This document shows, in pieces, positions 55,646-64,000 of a stretch of 64,000 nucleotides of DNA. A program made the translations under genes and the position numbers. Source of the stretch: Ecdyonurus torrentis (taxonomy: Eukaryota > Arthropoda > Insecta > Ephemeroptera > Heptageniidae); NCBI GenBank assembly GCA_949318235.1, contig OX439134.1:27346173-27410172 (forward strand), in the 5' to 3' direction. Below the pieces are notes generated by a model. That model searched no databases. It was not told the origin of the DNA and was given only the letters and a program-made list of their open reading frames with translations. Positions within the stretch are counted from its first letter, which is position 1. Each line of letters begins with the position of its first letter.

Positions 55646-58518
55646 CTTACACAAAAATAAGGTTAGCATCCCACAAGTATAAAAAAGCTGGCAATGGTCC
55701 AAAAGCTTCAAATATATAAGCATAGTCTCCACCAGATTTTGGTATTGAAGTTCCTAATTCTGCATAACATAATGCTCCAATCATTGATAAAAGTCCACAT
55801 AACGACCATACTATTAGAGATAAACCAACTGAGCCTGCTTCTTCTAGAACACCCTTAGGAGATATAAAAATACCTGTGGAGCAAGAAAAAAATATTTTGG
55901 ATTAGTTTAAAAAAATACAATAAGAAAGAAAGAAAAAGATAAAATAAGCCATTGTGTTAAGATAATAAATTTGAAAGAAAAGGAATGGAGAAAACCAGCA
56001 AAGGCCTTACCATATAGTGAAAAAGAGTCCTATACTGTATTTCAGTGAAAATTTTACTATCACAGATAACACATAACAGCTTTTAGCAATAAACACCAAA
56101 AGAAAACAGATTGTGTTATGCCTTAATCATTCCTTACAGACTCAGAGAGAAACTATAATCAGCCTGGCCTTCTATAATACCCCTGCATTTAATATTAATG
56201 GGTGGAAAGGCCCAAACTGTACAGACAGCTAGGCATGTTATTACCCGTTATGCGGTGCATGGTTTTCACCATGTAATTTGTCAGATTAAGGAATATCACG
56301 AGTGTAGTGATAAATGTGTATGTTTGTTATATGGTGGCCTATGTACTAGGTACCACTTACTTCAGTGTCCATCTCGGACCGTATCATTAAGTCAATATGC
56401 AAAAAAAAAAAAAAAAAAAAAAAAAAATGTAGACTTGTAGAATGAAATGTGAATATATATGTATAAGTACACCATTGGTGTTTAATAAATGAAATAAATA
56501 ATGATTTATTTATTTTTTTCATCAATTTTCTCTAGGAGTTTAGTACTGTCAGCTAACCATAAGGTGTATTATTTTATTTATCTCTGTGTTAGCAAGATTT
56601 TCACCAAACTATACATGGGACTCACTATGTCACTATGTGGGTGTCAGTTCACTATGGCAAGGACTTTGCTGGTTTTCTCCTAACCCTTTTCTTTCAACTT
56701 TTTTTTTTTTTGTTAGATGCATTTAATGTTATTATTATTATTTAGCAACATTATTTTATCACGTTATTATACAGTAGTCCACCCATGCAAAATTTAAACA
56801 TAATGAATTGTCTAAATTTAGGAGACTATGGTACCTAATTATTAATGTTTAGTGACATTTTGTTAGTAGGTTAAAAAAAAATTGCTCATGACATGATAAG
56901 CTGATGTGAAAATATAAACATACATACATATTGTCATGGTTCCGCTCTATTGTCTGATGTCCAAATGACCTTGAAAAAAGTAAAAATCGTCGGATTGACC
57001 CCAAATTTTGGATTTTTCCATTTCAGGTCATTTGAAGAAAAGGATAGAAAAACCAGCAAGGGCCTTACCACAGTAGAAGTTCTATGGAGAGGTCGAGGTC
57101 TTGCATGGCACAGTATAATGTTATAAAAGTTTCTTTATAACTGAGAGCTTTCGTCATATGATAATGACATTATCAATCAAAAGAGAAAATTACTTGAGCA
57201 CATCACTGAGCAGTGTCTTGTCCGATACGTCATGTACAAGACAAGACACTGCTCAGTGATGTGCTCAAGTAATTTTCTCTTTTGATTGATAATGTCATTA
57301 TCATATGACGAAAGCTCTCAGTTATAAAGAAACTTTTATAACATTATACTGTGCCATGCAAGACCTCGACCTCTCCTTAGAACTTCTACTGTGGTAAGGC
57401 CCTTGCTGGTTTTTCTATCCTTTTCTTTATCATTGATCCTAACCGCGATGGGTTTTTCCTTAAATTGATCAGGTCATTTGAAGCAAAAAATATTTTTCAA
57501 AGTCAAATGGACATAGGACATTATATCGGAGCCACGACGATATATATTTTTAAACACGAGATACTAAATTGGTGACCTGAATTGGATGTATTGATACTTT
57601 AAAATAATAATAGCATTACACAAAAAAGGGCTTACAAACTAACTCTAGATTAATTTAATAAATTATAAAATATCTATAAATATATAATTAGGAAAAAATC
57701 GACTTTGCGATAGGTTGATAATTAAAAGATAGATAGAAACACATAAAAAAGAGAGGTAAAAGATTTTTGGGGAATGGGAGATAATGAGCTTCTGAGAGGT
57801 TTAACATATTAATATAAAATATTGTAAAAAAAAAAATGTAAAATCAAATTGTAATAATTTTGTGTTATTATTATTTTTTCTAAAGCAAAAAATTGATTTC
57901 AAAACTGGAGAAAGTTAGATTGTGAGCATTCCATGTCAGTTCACAATCTCCTATTTCCCAATAATTCTAATCTATATATTATGTGCATTTAATATTAAAC
58001 TAGATATCTATTGTTAGATGTTTTAAAGCTGATTCATTTTAATAAATGTTTAAAGTTTTATTCATAATTTTTTAAGGTTCACTTTTGAAATAAGAAACTA
58101 CAGTACTTTAGCAGACTTTAAATTTAGAATTGAGAAGATCTTATAGTAAAAATTGAACAATCAACTTAATATTTTACTATTAGAAAGTCTGATTAAGATT
58201 TGAGTACAAGTCCTGTCAGATTCAGATTGGGTCCTCTGGAGCCAGTTGGTAATCAAGATAAAGGTGGATTTTTTTTTCTTTTGCCTTGTAGGGCCAAAAT
58301 TGTTAGGGGCTAATCAGCAGATGCCGACCTTCTCTTATGACCAATTTGAGCTCAAATCGTGTAAATATTAATTAAAAATTACCAGATCCAAAAATAATTC
58401 CTAAAATGATTGCAACTCCTTCTAATAATCCTAGCTGTTTTTTCATGCGAACTTTATCATGTTCCGGACTATCTGCTGTGTCCATCAATTTTTGTTCTGT
58501 TGGTGAAACAAGCTCCAT
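49278..58518 (-). CDS. SLC7 light-chain amino-acid transporter (LAT / y+LAT type), complete
   Basis: Twelve-helix APC-superfamily exchanger that works as the light chain of a heteromeric transporter at the plasma membrane. Coding exons in order: 58383-58518, 55651-55873, 54817-54932, 53818-54043, 53588-53632, 53140-53263, 52890-52993, 52235-52331, 51479-51628, 50673-50850, 49278-49342. They total 1,464 nt (487 aa, usual for the family). Visible hallmarks are the helix-1 substrate motif [15 protein letters not shown] (GSG at 44-46), [21 protein letters not shown], Cys143 in PFFPEC (the conserved cysteine that disulphide-links to the 4F2hc-type heavy chain), [38 protein letters not shown] and the HLRRKRP/RPIK loop. 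Substrate range (neutral or dibasic exchange) cannot be decided by eye. Confidence 0.95.
49464..49629. mobile_element. Family A palindromic MITE, copy 4
   Basis: Ends TTAACTAATAAAAGAACAAT and complement, TA on both flanks. In the last SLC7 intron. Confidence 0.8.
49645..50035. mobile_element. Family C palindrome, copy 5, with a half copy abutting it
   Basis: A full palindrome (49645-49940, three to four tandem units per arm, TGTCACGCGAAGCAATATGT type) is followed directly by a second, one-armed copy (49937-50035) that shares the ATCAATGTTGTTGCGAACAA end. Lies in the last SLC7 intron. Long open frames read through these units on both strands but are translations of the repeat. Confidence 0.75.
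50401..50571. mobile_element. Family A palindromic MITE, copy 5
   Basis: Ends TTGACTATAATAAAGTAGCA and complement, more diverged than the other copies. About 100 bp from SLC7 exon 50673-50850. Confidence 0.72.
51911..52190. mobile_element. Family B palindromic MITE, diverged copy
   Basis: TTAAAAGTGTACAGAACACC at left, CAAGTTTTTTGATCAATGCC at right, centre GACGTCACAGCTCGC / AAGCTGTGACATC. It reaches to within about 45 bp of SLC7 exon 52235-52331. Confidence 0.65.
52384..52882. mobile_element. 499-bp palindrome filling an SLC7 intron
   Basis: Arms of about 200 bp: AATAGAAGACTTGCAAAAGT and complement outermost, then CTAGCA/TGCTAG, AACATGCTTTCTTATGG and complement, TTAGAATTATTTTTCAGAGC and complement. 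The whole intron is 558 bp (52332-52889), so the palindrome makes up most of it, and its right end lies 7 bp from the splice donor. Confidence 0.8.
53300..53480. repeat. Family H inverted repeat, copy 1
   Basis: GAACAAAAATTTCCGAACAG / TTGGAAATTTTTGTCCAGAG with inner GCTGCGGCTGC and GTTGCAGG pair and a shared TTTTCTCATACAGATAGCAT segment. A related copy is at about 58975-59130. Lies in an SLC7 intron. Confidence 0.5.
54121..54535. mobile_element. GGATAG-related palindrome with a second palindrome inside
   Basis: Outer arms AGCCAGTAATGGCTTTATCA and GTAAGGCCCTTGCTGG type with AAATCTTGCTAGCACAGA, as at 46861; inner arms ACTCCAAGAAAAAACGGAGT and CTCGGAGTTTAGTG around a poly(A) run. No clear target duplication; a weak tail (CATCAACCTAAC) remains. 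Confidence 0.6.
54554..54677. mobile_element. Family C palindrome, copy 7 (short)
   Basis: Ends TTGATCTTGCTGCGAAAAAA and complement; one GTCTATCTC-type unit per arm. Between SLC7 exons 54817-54932 and 53818-54043. Confidence 0.72.
55083..55262. mobile_element. GGATAG-type palindrome, same arm family as 10661 and 57038
   Basis: AAAAGGATAGAATTACCAGC outward ends, inner CTATTGAGAGGTCGAGGTCT pair. No clear tail hairpin or target duplication. Confidence 0.65.
55978..56705 (+). mobile_element. GGATAG-related palindrome containing a possible LINE 3' fragment
   Basis: Outer arms (AATGGAGAAAACCAGCAAAG / CTTTGCTGGTTTTCTCCTAA; AAAATTTTACTATCACAG / CTGTGTTAGCAAGATTTTC) enclose about 490 bp. Inside, 56198-56400 can be read as a peptide with [10 protein letters not shown], a cysteine/histidine pattern and HLLQCPSRT, resembling the C-terminal Cys/His motif of non-LTR retrotransposon reverse transcriptases, running directly into a 27-base poly(A) tract. 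The resemblance is by eye and modest. Confidence 0.4.
56940..57545. mobile_element. Outer palindrome interrupted by the 57038-57468 element
   Basis: Left part ATTGTCATGGTTCCGCTCTA, then GATGTCCAAATGACCTTGAA, pairs with right part GGACATAGGACATTATATCG, GAGCCACGACGATAT. The interrupting element sits between two copies of TCAGGTCATTTGAAG. Confidence 0.65.
57038..57468 (+). mobile_element. Stem-loop-tailed palindrome, near-perfect long arms, 15-bp target duplication
   Basis: AAAAGGATAGAAAAACCAGC opens arms of about 190 bp that are almost identical, including an inner GACACTGCTCAGTGATGTGC pair; the apex is about 14 bp. A one-sided tail GATCCTAACCGCGATGGGTT, TTTCCTTAAATTGA follows. Identical TCAGGTCATTTGAAG at 57023-57037 and 57469-57483. 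Confidence 0.88.
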
Positions 58519-58519
58519 T
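58383..58519 (-). CDS. SLC7 transporter first coding exon
   Basis: Acceptor ttctgtttcag| lies one base before the ATG, so the 5' UTR is in at least one upstream exon, probably near 59930-60060. It encodes a short hydrophilic N-terminus ([14 protein letters not shown], then [14 protein letters not shown]) and the start of helix 1 ([17 protein letters not shown]), ending phase 1 at ATCTG|gtaatt. Confidence 0.9.
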
Positions 58520-59213
58520 CTGAAACAGAAGAAAGTTAGACATATTTAAATATGATAAAAAGTAAATATGAATAAATTGACAATCAGCAACGTCAATTCA
58601 CTGATAATGTATCATGATTCACTATGTAAAAATGATAGATTTATTTAGTATAATTGCTCATATGCACTTGATCAACAGGAATTATTTATTTGCTCTACTA
58701 TTTTGAAATATAATAACATAATATTATTATATTTATCACAATGATGACTCAATAAACGTGACTAACTGTTGCCAACAGTGGCGTATTCACGGGTACACCC
58801 CCCCTTACTATATGCTCTACTATGGTCACTATAGGCTGTGTCCCATCGCAAAATCCTAGCTTTGCTACTGGCTGCCACTACTGCTAGTTTTATTGAAAAT
58901 TTACATCCCCATACATTTTCAAAATCAAAGAATGTCCTTAAGAACGCAGTATGCATTATTATCAAATGTATGTACACCTCTGGACACAAGTTTCCGATTT
59001 GGGCAGCGGAGGCTGTTGCTTTTTTTCATATAAATCATATAAAGATAGCATAATAGTGTGGTTGCGGACCGCTATCTTTATATGAGAAAAAGCTTGTGGA
59101 TTGCCTATAAATACAAATCATTTAAAAACTTTTGTCCAGTACTAGTACTGTATATTATTTGTATATGTATGATGTTTATATATCAGGTAAAAAAAATAAA
59201 TAAAGATAGGAGC

Positions 59214-59350
59214 CAGAATTGAATGAATCCTTTTGAAAGAGAGTGGCTGCGTAGCCTAATCATGTGGCCTTCTAATCGGTATTAAGCTACAGCCACCTTC
59301 ATTATAGAAGGCTACTTTCTTTCAAAAGAATTCTCAATTCTGGCCTATTT
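59214..59350. mobile_element. Palindromic MITE upstream of the SLC7 coding region
   Basis: Ends GGAGCCAGAATTGAATGAAT and AATTCTCAATTCTGGCC, inner CTTTTGAAAGAGAGTGGC pair. Confidence 0.65.
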
Positions 59351-59927
59351 AATATTATTTTACCTGGGACCTGGGACCTAGCTATGTATATACGGCAACA
59401 AGATCTTTATAATTACCCTACATACATATTTTATTATGTATGTATGTATAACGTACATGTATTATTATTTATTTTTATGACAATATGTCAGATGAAATTA
59501 TTACCTCTAGTAGGTGCATAATTGTACTAATGGTTAAATATTCATCGAGTTATATTTCCAGTTTATTGCATGCTGTCCCTTCGACACGCCCCCCTTTTTG
59601 ATCAAATGACCAAATAAGGAAAATGCTATAATCTACAGAAAATTTCAAATAATAATAATTTCATAACTTAAAATTAATTCGTAATTTAATTTTGGAGCAT
59701 TTTCAATTTACTTTTTGCGTCTTAACGTAAAGCAAACTTACGAAATAGAGGTTTAAAATTCATGCAAAACACACGTGCACTTTTTAACAGAACAAAAATA
59801 GATGCACATGTCCAATATTTTAATGCCAAATATTATTATTTTACAATGCAATTTTATTTAATATTTTCAGTTTTTATAAAATAATAGACATATAGGCATT
59901 GTTAAATATGTTAGCTGATATACTTAC

Positions 59928-60520
59928 ATTAGCTACAATAGTAAAATAACTCTTTCAATTCACCCGGTATGATGCAATCCGCGAAGAGTTTTCACGTTTT
60001 CACGATTGTTCACGATCGCGTCGCCGTCGCCGTCGTCGCCGTTTCGTCTGCTATTTTTTTTTTCCGCTCATTGACCTTTGTTTTGTTTATATTTTTCAAA
60101 ACGGATCAAAAAGTAAAATATTAATGCACTAAAAGTAATTAAAATTTATTGTATAGTAGAAAAATATAATTATTTTATTTTAAGTTTGTCAAAATGGAAA
60201 AAAAACTTGTATAATAAATATGCTTTTTTCGATAAATAAACATTAGTCAATATAAAAAGCGCAGAAATAATTTTTGTAGTCTGCGCAGCTTCAAAAGTAT
60301 ACCACGTATATTTACGACATACGACATTTAGTTCTTGTTCCGCTCGCTGTTTCGATGTCAGCGACGTCGAACGTCTATGCTCAAATATTTGTTCCAGAAA
60401 ACAATTAAAAAATTAATATAGGATAAAATTGAGGGCAAAGTATTTTATAATTACAAAAATCTATTGATCCAGCTCTTCACTGATACGCATTACAACTATA
60501 ATCGGGTCCGTAGGTGAGTT
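59928..60520. promoter_or_regulatory. Probable divergent promoter and first exons of the SLC7 and F-box genes
   Basis: Leftward, a donor (CTAAT|gtaagtata, exon edge near 59929) fits an untranslated first exon of the transporter gene, whose coding exon begins with an acceptor one base before its ATG. Rightward, a donor (CCGTAG|gtgagt, exon end 60513) fits an untranslated first exon for the F-box gene, whose first coding exon also starts just after an acceptor. Between them lies the most CpG-dense stretch of the neighbourhood (about 60000-60055, repeated GTCGCC). No TATA box is evident. The assignment is an inference from arrangement and composition. Confidence 0.45.
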
Positions 60521-61765
60521 ATTTTTTGTAAAAATGTTGACAGCTGCAATGCATTCTTGCAAAGACGGAAGAAAATGAATGTCAAAAGCAGAGCTTTTTT
60601 TTTTTTTCCATGATCATAAATTTATTGTTCACTGCAAGGCATAATTAATCCGATAGCGTATATAAATACATACGTTGTTGTTGTTGCTCTTAAAATTGTA
60701 AATATATAGATATGTTTCATATTACGCCATAATGAAATACATACATACGTGCGATGTGTCATATTCATATGCATATAACATACAATTTTTTTTATACTTG
60801 CACGTATGTATAATATGTACTATGTATTTATATATGTATGCTGTACATACATATGATATGTAGGATACTCTAAAGAAAAATATTTTTTATGTACATGTCA
60901 TTACATATGTACATGCACTATTTTATACATATGTACATACATAATGCATATGTGCTATATATGCATACAAAATAAAACATATTTCATACACACATATTAT
61001 TTGCGTTATAGCGAACAGGAGGGTGGAAAAAATATGTATGTAATTAATAATTAATCATCTTCTACCTATATAAAAAATTAATTAATATATGTATGTATTA
61101 TCCACAATTCACTACATTTATAAACTGCATCTAATAAACTTCGCAAAAATCAAAATAATATCTATGACATATTGTTATACATGATAACCAATTGAATACC
61201 CAAGTCAAAAATGATTAGAAAACAACGTAACCCAAGTCCGTCCCCCCCCCCCCCCCCCCCCCCTGCTTAGAATCTAAGCTGCCATAAATAGTTCATTGGC
61301 TGTAGTTATCCACAGAATTCCTAAGTATTTTCAAGTGGCTACTTCTTACCTCTGTTGTGCAAATAACAGCACTATAATGAAAAATTCCAGATATTCTCAC
61401 CGTCAACAGCTTGTCGCAGATATCCTCTTCTGTAAACATCCCTACTTTTTAAATGCAAGTCCACCAGTTGCACTTTGACCCAGCATCCCTAGTAACTGCA
61501 CCATCTATTTTGATGTATATTTTTATGCATTATACAGATACGGGCTGTTGTAACGATACTATGCAACTATTTCTTAGATGAGTTAAAGCAAGAAAATGTG
61601 GGAAGAGCCTGTGCAATAGAAGTTACCGGTACTGAATTTGAATATTTGAACACCTATGAATACACCTAATCATAGCCTAACGTTATGTTTACCCTGAAAC
61701 GTTACTATATTAATACTGTACAACTTAATTTTAGGCGAAAAAAATGCATCCCAGTAAATGCTTAA

Positions 61766-61798
<33 letters not shown>

Positions 61799-62087
61799 AA
61801 AAGAAAAAGAAAAAAAAAAGTTTGACTAATTTTATTAATAGCTTAATAAGTAAGCTTGAAATTGTTACAACTGTTCCTAGAAATTTATGAAATTGAAAAA
61901 TCAAGATGGTTTAACAATTACAGTAATGCTAGACTGTTCTATTTATAATATGAGCCAGTCATAACTCCTCATGAAATCAATGTGTTGGATATCTTATAAT
62001 ATGGTACCTATTTATTAATAGTATCAAAAATAGGAGGAAATCATCAGCAAGGGCCTTACCACAGGTAAAAATCTTGCTAGCACAGAG

Positions 62088-62121
<34 letters not shown>

Positions 62122-62557
62122 CAAGCTCTGTGTTAGAAAGATTTTCACCACACTAATGTAAGGGACTGGTGCACTAACTTCATTGTCTCTATAACTTGTT
62201 GAATTCATACTGTCTCATATGTTCTATCTGCATAGAGTTTGCAGTGGCATATGAAACTCATATACCATACTTAAGTACACTAGAATAAATATCCAAGTAT
62301 TTTAGCCCCATGAGAAATTTCAATAAATTTTTCCATTGTTGAGAGTTCACGATTGCCATTTAAATGCATGCTATTTGAGTGAGGTTTTCAAAGATGGCTT
62401 AATTTGGTCTAGCATACTTGGTATCTTCAAGGAACTTTATACTGTACTGCGCTATTTATAGTGCCAAATAAAATAATTCCATGCAATACTGGGTATTGTA
62501 TGTTGTTTTGAGAGTAAAATAAAAATTTACAGGTACATTATTGATTTTATGTTTTAG
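60520..62557. other. Probable first intron of the F-box gene
   Basis: No coding sequence recognised. Contains ATGTAC/CATACA-rich sequence (about 60740-61000), a poly(C) tract of about 21 (61242-61262), a poly(A) tract (61770-61796) and a short GGATAG-family remnant (62040-62150) with AAATCTTGCTAGCACAGAG arms around poly(A). Confidence 0.5.
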
Positions 62558-62561
62558 AGCC

Positions 62562-62783
62562 ATGGTGTCAACACGACAATCTAGTGGTCATGGAGAGACG
62601 GCAGGAGCATCTACATCAACTTGGGATCCTTCAGGATTTCGATCATCAAGAAATCAACAAGAATCAACCAGTGAATCAAATCATTTACCTCAACAAAAAT
62701 TATTCTTACTAGATTTACCTCAAGAAATTATAGAAAAAATACTTGGTTATCTCAAATTTAAAAATATAAGTCAATTGAGAACA
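62562..62783 (+). CDS. F-box protein, N-terminal exon (gene continues beyond the window)
   Basis: Acceptor ttatgttttag| at 62557, then AGCC-ATG-G, a good start context, opening a 74-codon exon that ends at GAACA|gtaagt (62783). The protein begins with a Ser/Thr/Gly-rich disordered stretch (MVSTRQSSGHGETAGASTS), then LPQQKLFLLDLPQEIIEKIL, GYLKFKNISQLRT, which is the first half of an F-box (Leu-Pro at its start, hydrophobic helix, ISQLR end). F-box proteins recruit substrates to SCF ubiquitin ligases. The ISQLR spelling resembles FBXO28-type F-boxes, but the substrate-binding half is not in the window. No second coding exon was found up to 64000. Confidence 0.75.
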
Positions 62784-62823
62784 GTAAGTCTAAGTTGCAA
62801 AATTGCCTTTTTATATGTATTTT

Positions 62824-62829
<6 letters not shown>

Positions 62830-62920
<91 letters not shown>
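62830..62920. repeat. (GA)n microsatellite
   Basis: About 45 uninterrupted AG dinucleotides 50 bp downstream of the F-box exon donor, followed by two CATAG units. Confidence 0.95.
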
Positions 62921-62921
<1 letters not shown>

Positions 62922-62965
62922 ATAGCATAGCATTTATAATATTAATTTAAAAAAATATAAATATA

Positions 62966-63050
62966 TGAAAAAACCATCGCGGTTAATGCTACTAATCAAT
63001 AGGATAGAAATAGTACGAGAGAAACTAGAGCACTTTGTATTGAAAAGTAA
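62966..63050 (-). mobile_element. Single-arm copy of the 16394-16543 stem-loop-tailed element
   Basis: In minus orientation it has the tail (AACCGCGATGGTTTTTTCAT) and one arm through CTATCCTATTGATTAGTAGC to TTTTCAATACAAAGTGCTCT, then stops near the palindrome apex; the other arm is absent. It is nearly identical to the copy 46 kb away. Confidence 0.8.
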
Positions 63051-63402
63051 TGCAGAGCGAAATTCTCTAATTTTGATAGAATAATGGGAATGGGATTCAA
63101 ATTAATTCACTAGTATTGTAACTAGGACGTTTTTTATGAAAGAAATTAAAAGGATGGGTTATTCTGTGCGAAAACTAGCCATACATACCAAATATCGTCA
63201 CGTAAACTATCTCTCAATCTGGCTGGACGCGTTTCGACCTATCCGTTCCGAATATTGTATATTAATAAAATTAATATACAATAAAACATCGCGGGTTTCA
63301 GGTTCTCTTCAGCAGCCCATGGTAGTGCAATATGCTCACCTATACCGAGCATCACCGCTTGGTACGTGTGGTTCATATCGCACGCCATGTGAAAATGAGA
63401 TT

Positions 63403-64000
63403 TAGTCAGAGCGCTTGCTGAGCAGTGTCCGCCGCACCCCCCTCCCCACATTCCCCAATGCAGAGAAGGAAGCAGCCGCGACCACTACCCCGCAAGACGA
63501 CACCTGTTTCGTGATACATACTTGTATGTTTGGCGAGTCTTTGCACAGAGAGGAGAGGAAAAAGTAAAAGATGATAGAGGTTAGAGATAGAAATAAAATG
63601 CAACCAAATGTTGCATTTTTTGTATGCACTTACGTGGCTTTCGCTCTGGCATATAACTCGAATAGAATGTGAAAAATATTATTTACAAAGGAAAAAAAAT
63701 CGACATTGCGATAAATATAAATAATATTTTTCACATTCTATTCGAGTTATATGCCAGAGCGAAAGCTACGTAAGTGCATACAAAAAATGCAACATTTGGT
63801 TGCATTTTATTTCTATCTCTAACCTCTATCATCTTTTACTTTTTCCTCTCCTCTCTGTGCAAAGACTCGCCAAACATACAAGTATGTATCACGAAACAGG
63901 TGTCGTCTTGCGGGGTAGTGGTCGCGGCTGCTTCCTTCTCTGCATTGGGGAATGTGGGGAGGGGGGTGCGGCGGACACTGCTCAGCAAGCGCTCTGACTA
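63403..64000. mobile_element. Nearly perfect 598-bp palindrome at the window edge
   Basis: The arms (63403 to about 63690 and about 63714 to 64000) are complementary with at most a couple of mismatches (one is seen near 63636), so the same 65-codon frame appears on both strands. The short centre contains AAAAAAAATCGACATTGCGA. The right end coincides with the window end, so the true extent and target duplication are unknown. Confidence 0.85.

Noticed and set aside
58762..59053. Opposed 71-75-codon frames near the SLC7 first coding exon
   Set aside because: No recognisable domain and antisense to each other; the region carries a family H inverted repeat.
63406..63997. Identical 65-codon frames on opposite strands
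   Set aside because: Direct consequence of the palindrome; no domain, no start context, no conservation evidence.

Overview
The window is nuclear DNA of an animal. It is AT-rich, its genes are split into many exons with GT-AG introns, and it is crowded with short palindromic (fold-back) repeats. An arthropod is the best guess. The evidence is a complete Neurexin IV gene with a pair of mutually exclusive discoidin exons, an arrangement known from insects. The species cannot be named from sequence alone.

Layout: (1) 2216-27622, minus strand: a complete Neurexin IV / contactin-associated-protein gene with 24 coding exons per transcript. It encodes about 1,269 aa: signal peptide, discoidin, LamG-LamG, EGF, fibrinogen-like, LamG, EGF, LamG, transmembrane segment, protein-4.1-binding tail. 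(2) 27.6-34.0 kb: gene-poor DNA with hairpin elements, including one just upstream of the Neurexin IV start. (3) 33999-43185, minus: an hnRNP A/B gene (two RRMs and a glycine-rich tail, up to 426 aa), with two probable optional in-frame small exons near the N-terminus and a likely intron in the 3' UTR. (4) 43.2-49.3 kb: gene-poor. (5) 49278-58518, minus: a complete 11-coding-exon SLC7 light-chain amino-acid transporter (487 aa). (6) About 59.9-60.5 kb: a CpG-containing segment that looks like a shared, divergent promoter for the transporter (leftward) and (7) an F-box gene (rightward), whose first coding exon is at 62562-62783 and whose remainder lies beyond the window. The window ends inside a nearly perfect palindrome of about 600 bp.

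The genes are not functionally linked as an operon would be. They cover septate-junction/axo-glial adhesion, RNA processing, amino-acid transport and ubiquitin ligation.

The most unusual content is the repeat landscape. At least eight palindrome families can be separated by arm sequence and target-site duplication (TSD): TA, TTAA and 8-bp hAT-like types, plus one that fits no standard class. In that group the palindromic arms differ in sequence, but all share a short GGATAG-containing terminus and a non-palindromic 3' tail. The tail carries a tiny hairpin (AACC-GCGAT-GGTT). Five copies are flanked by TSDs of 13-19 bp. Long variable TSDs, a shared 3' stem-loop and at least one copy that looks 5'-truncated suggest target-primed reverse transcription of hairpin RNAs rather than cut-and-paste movement. 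I know of no described family with this combination. All splice sites and TSDs were read by eye; no database search was possible.
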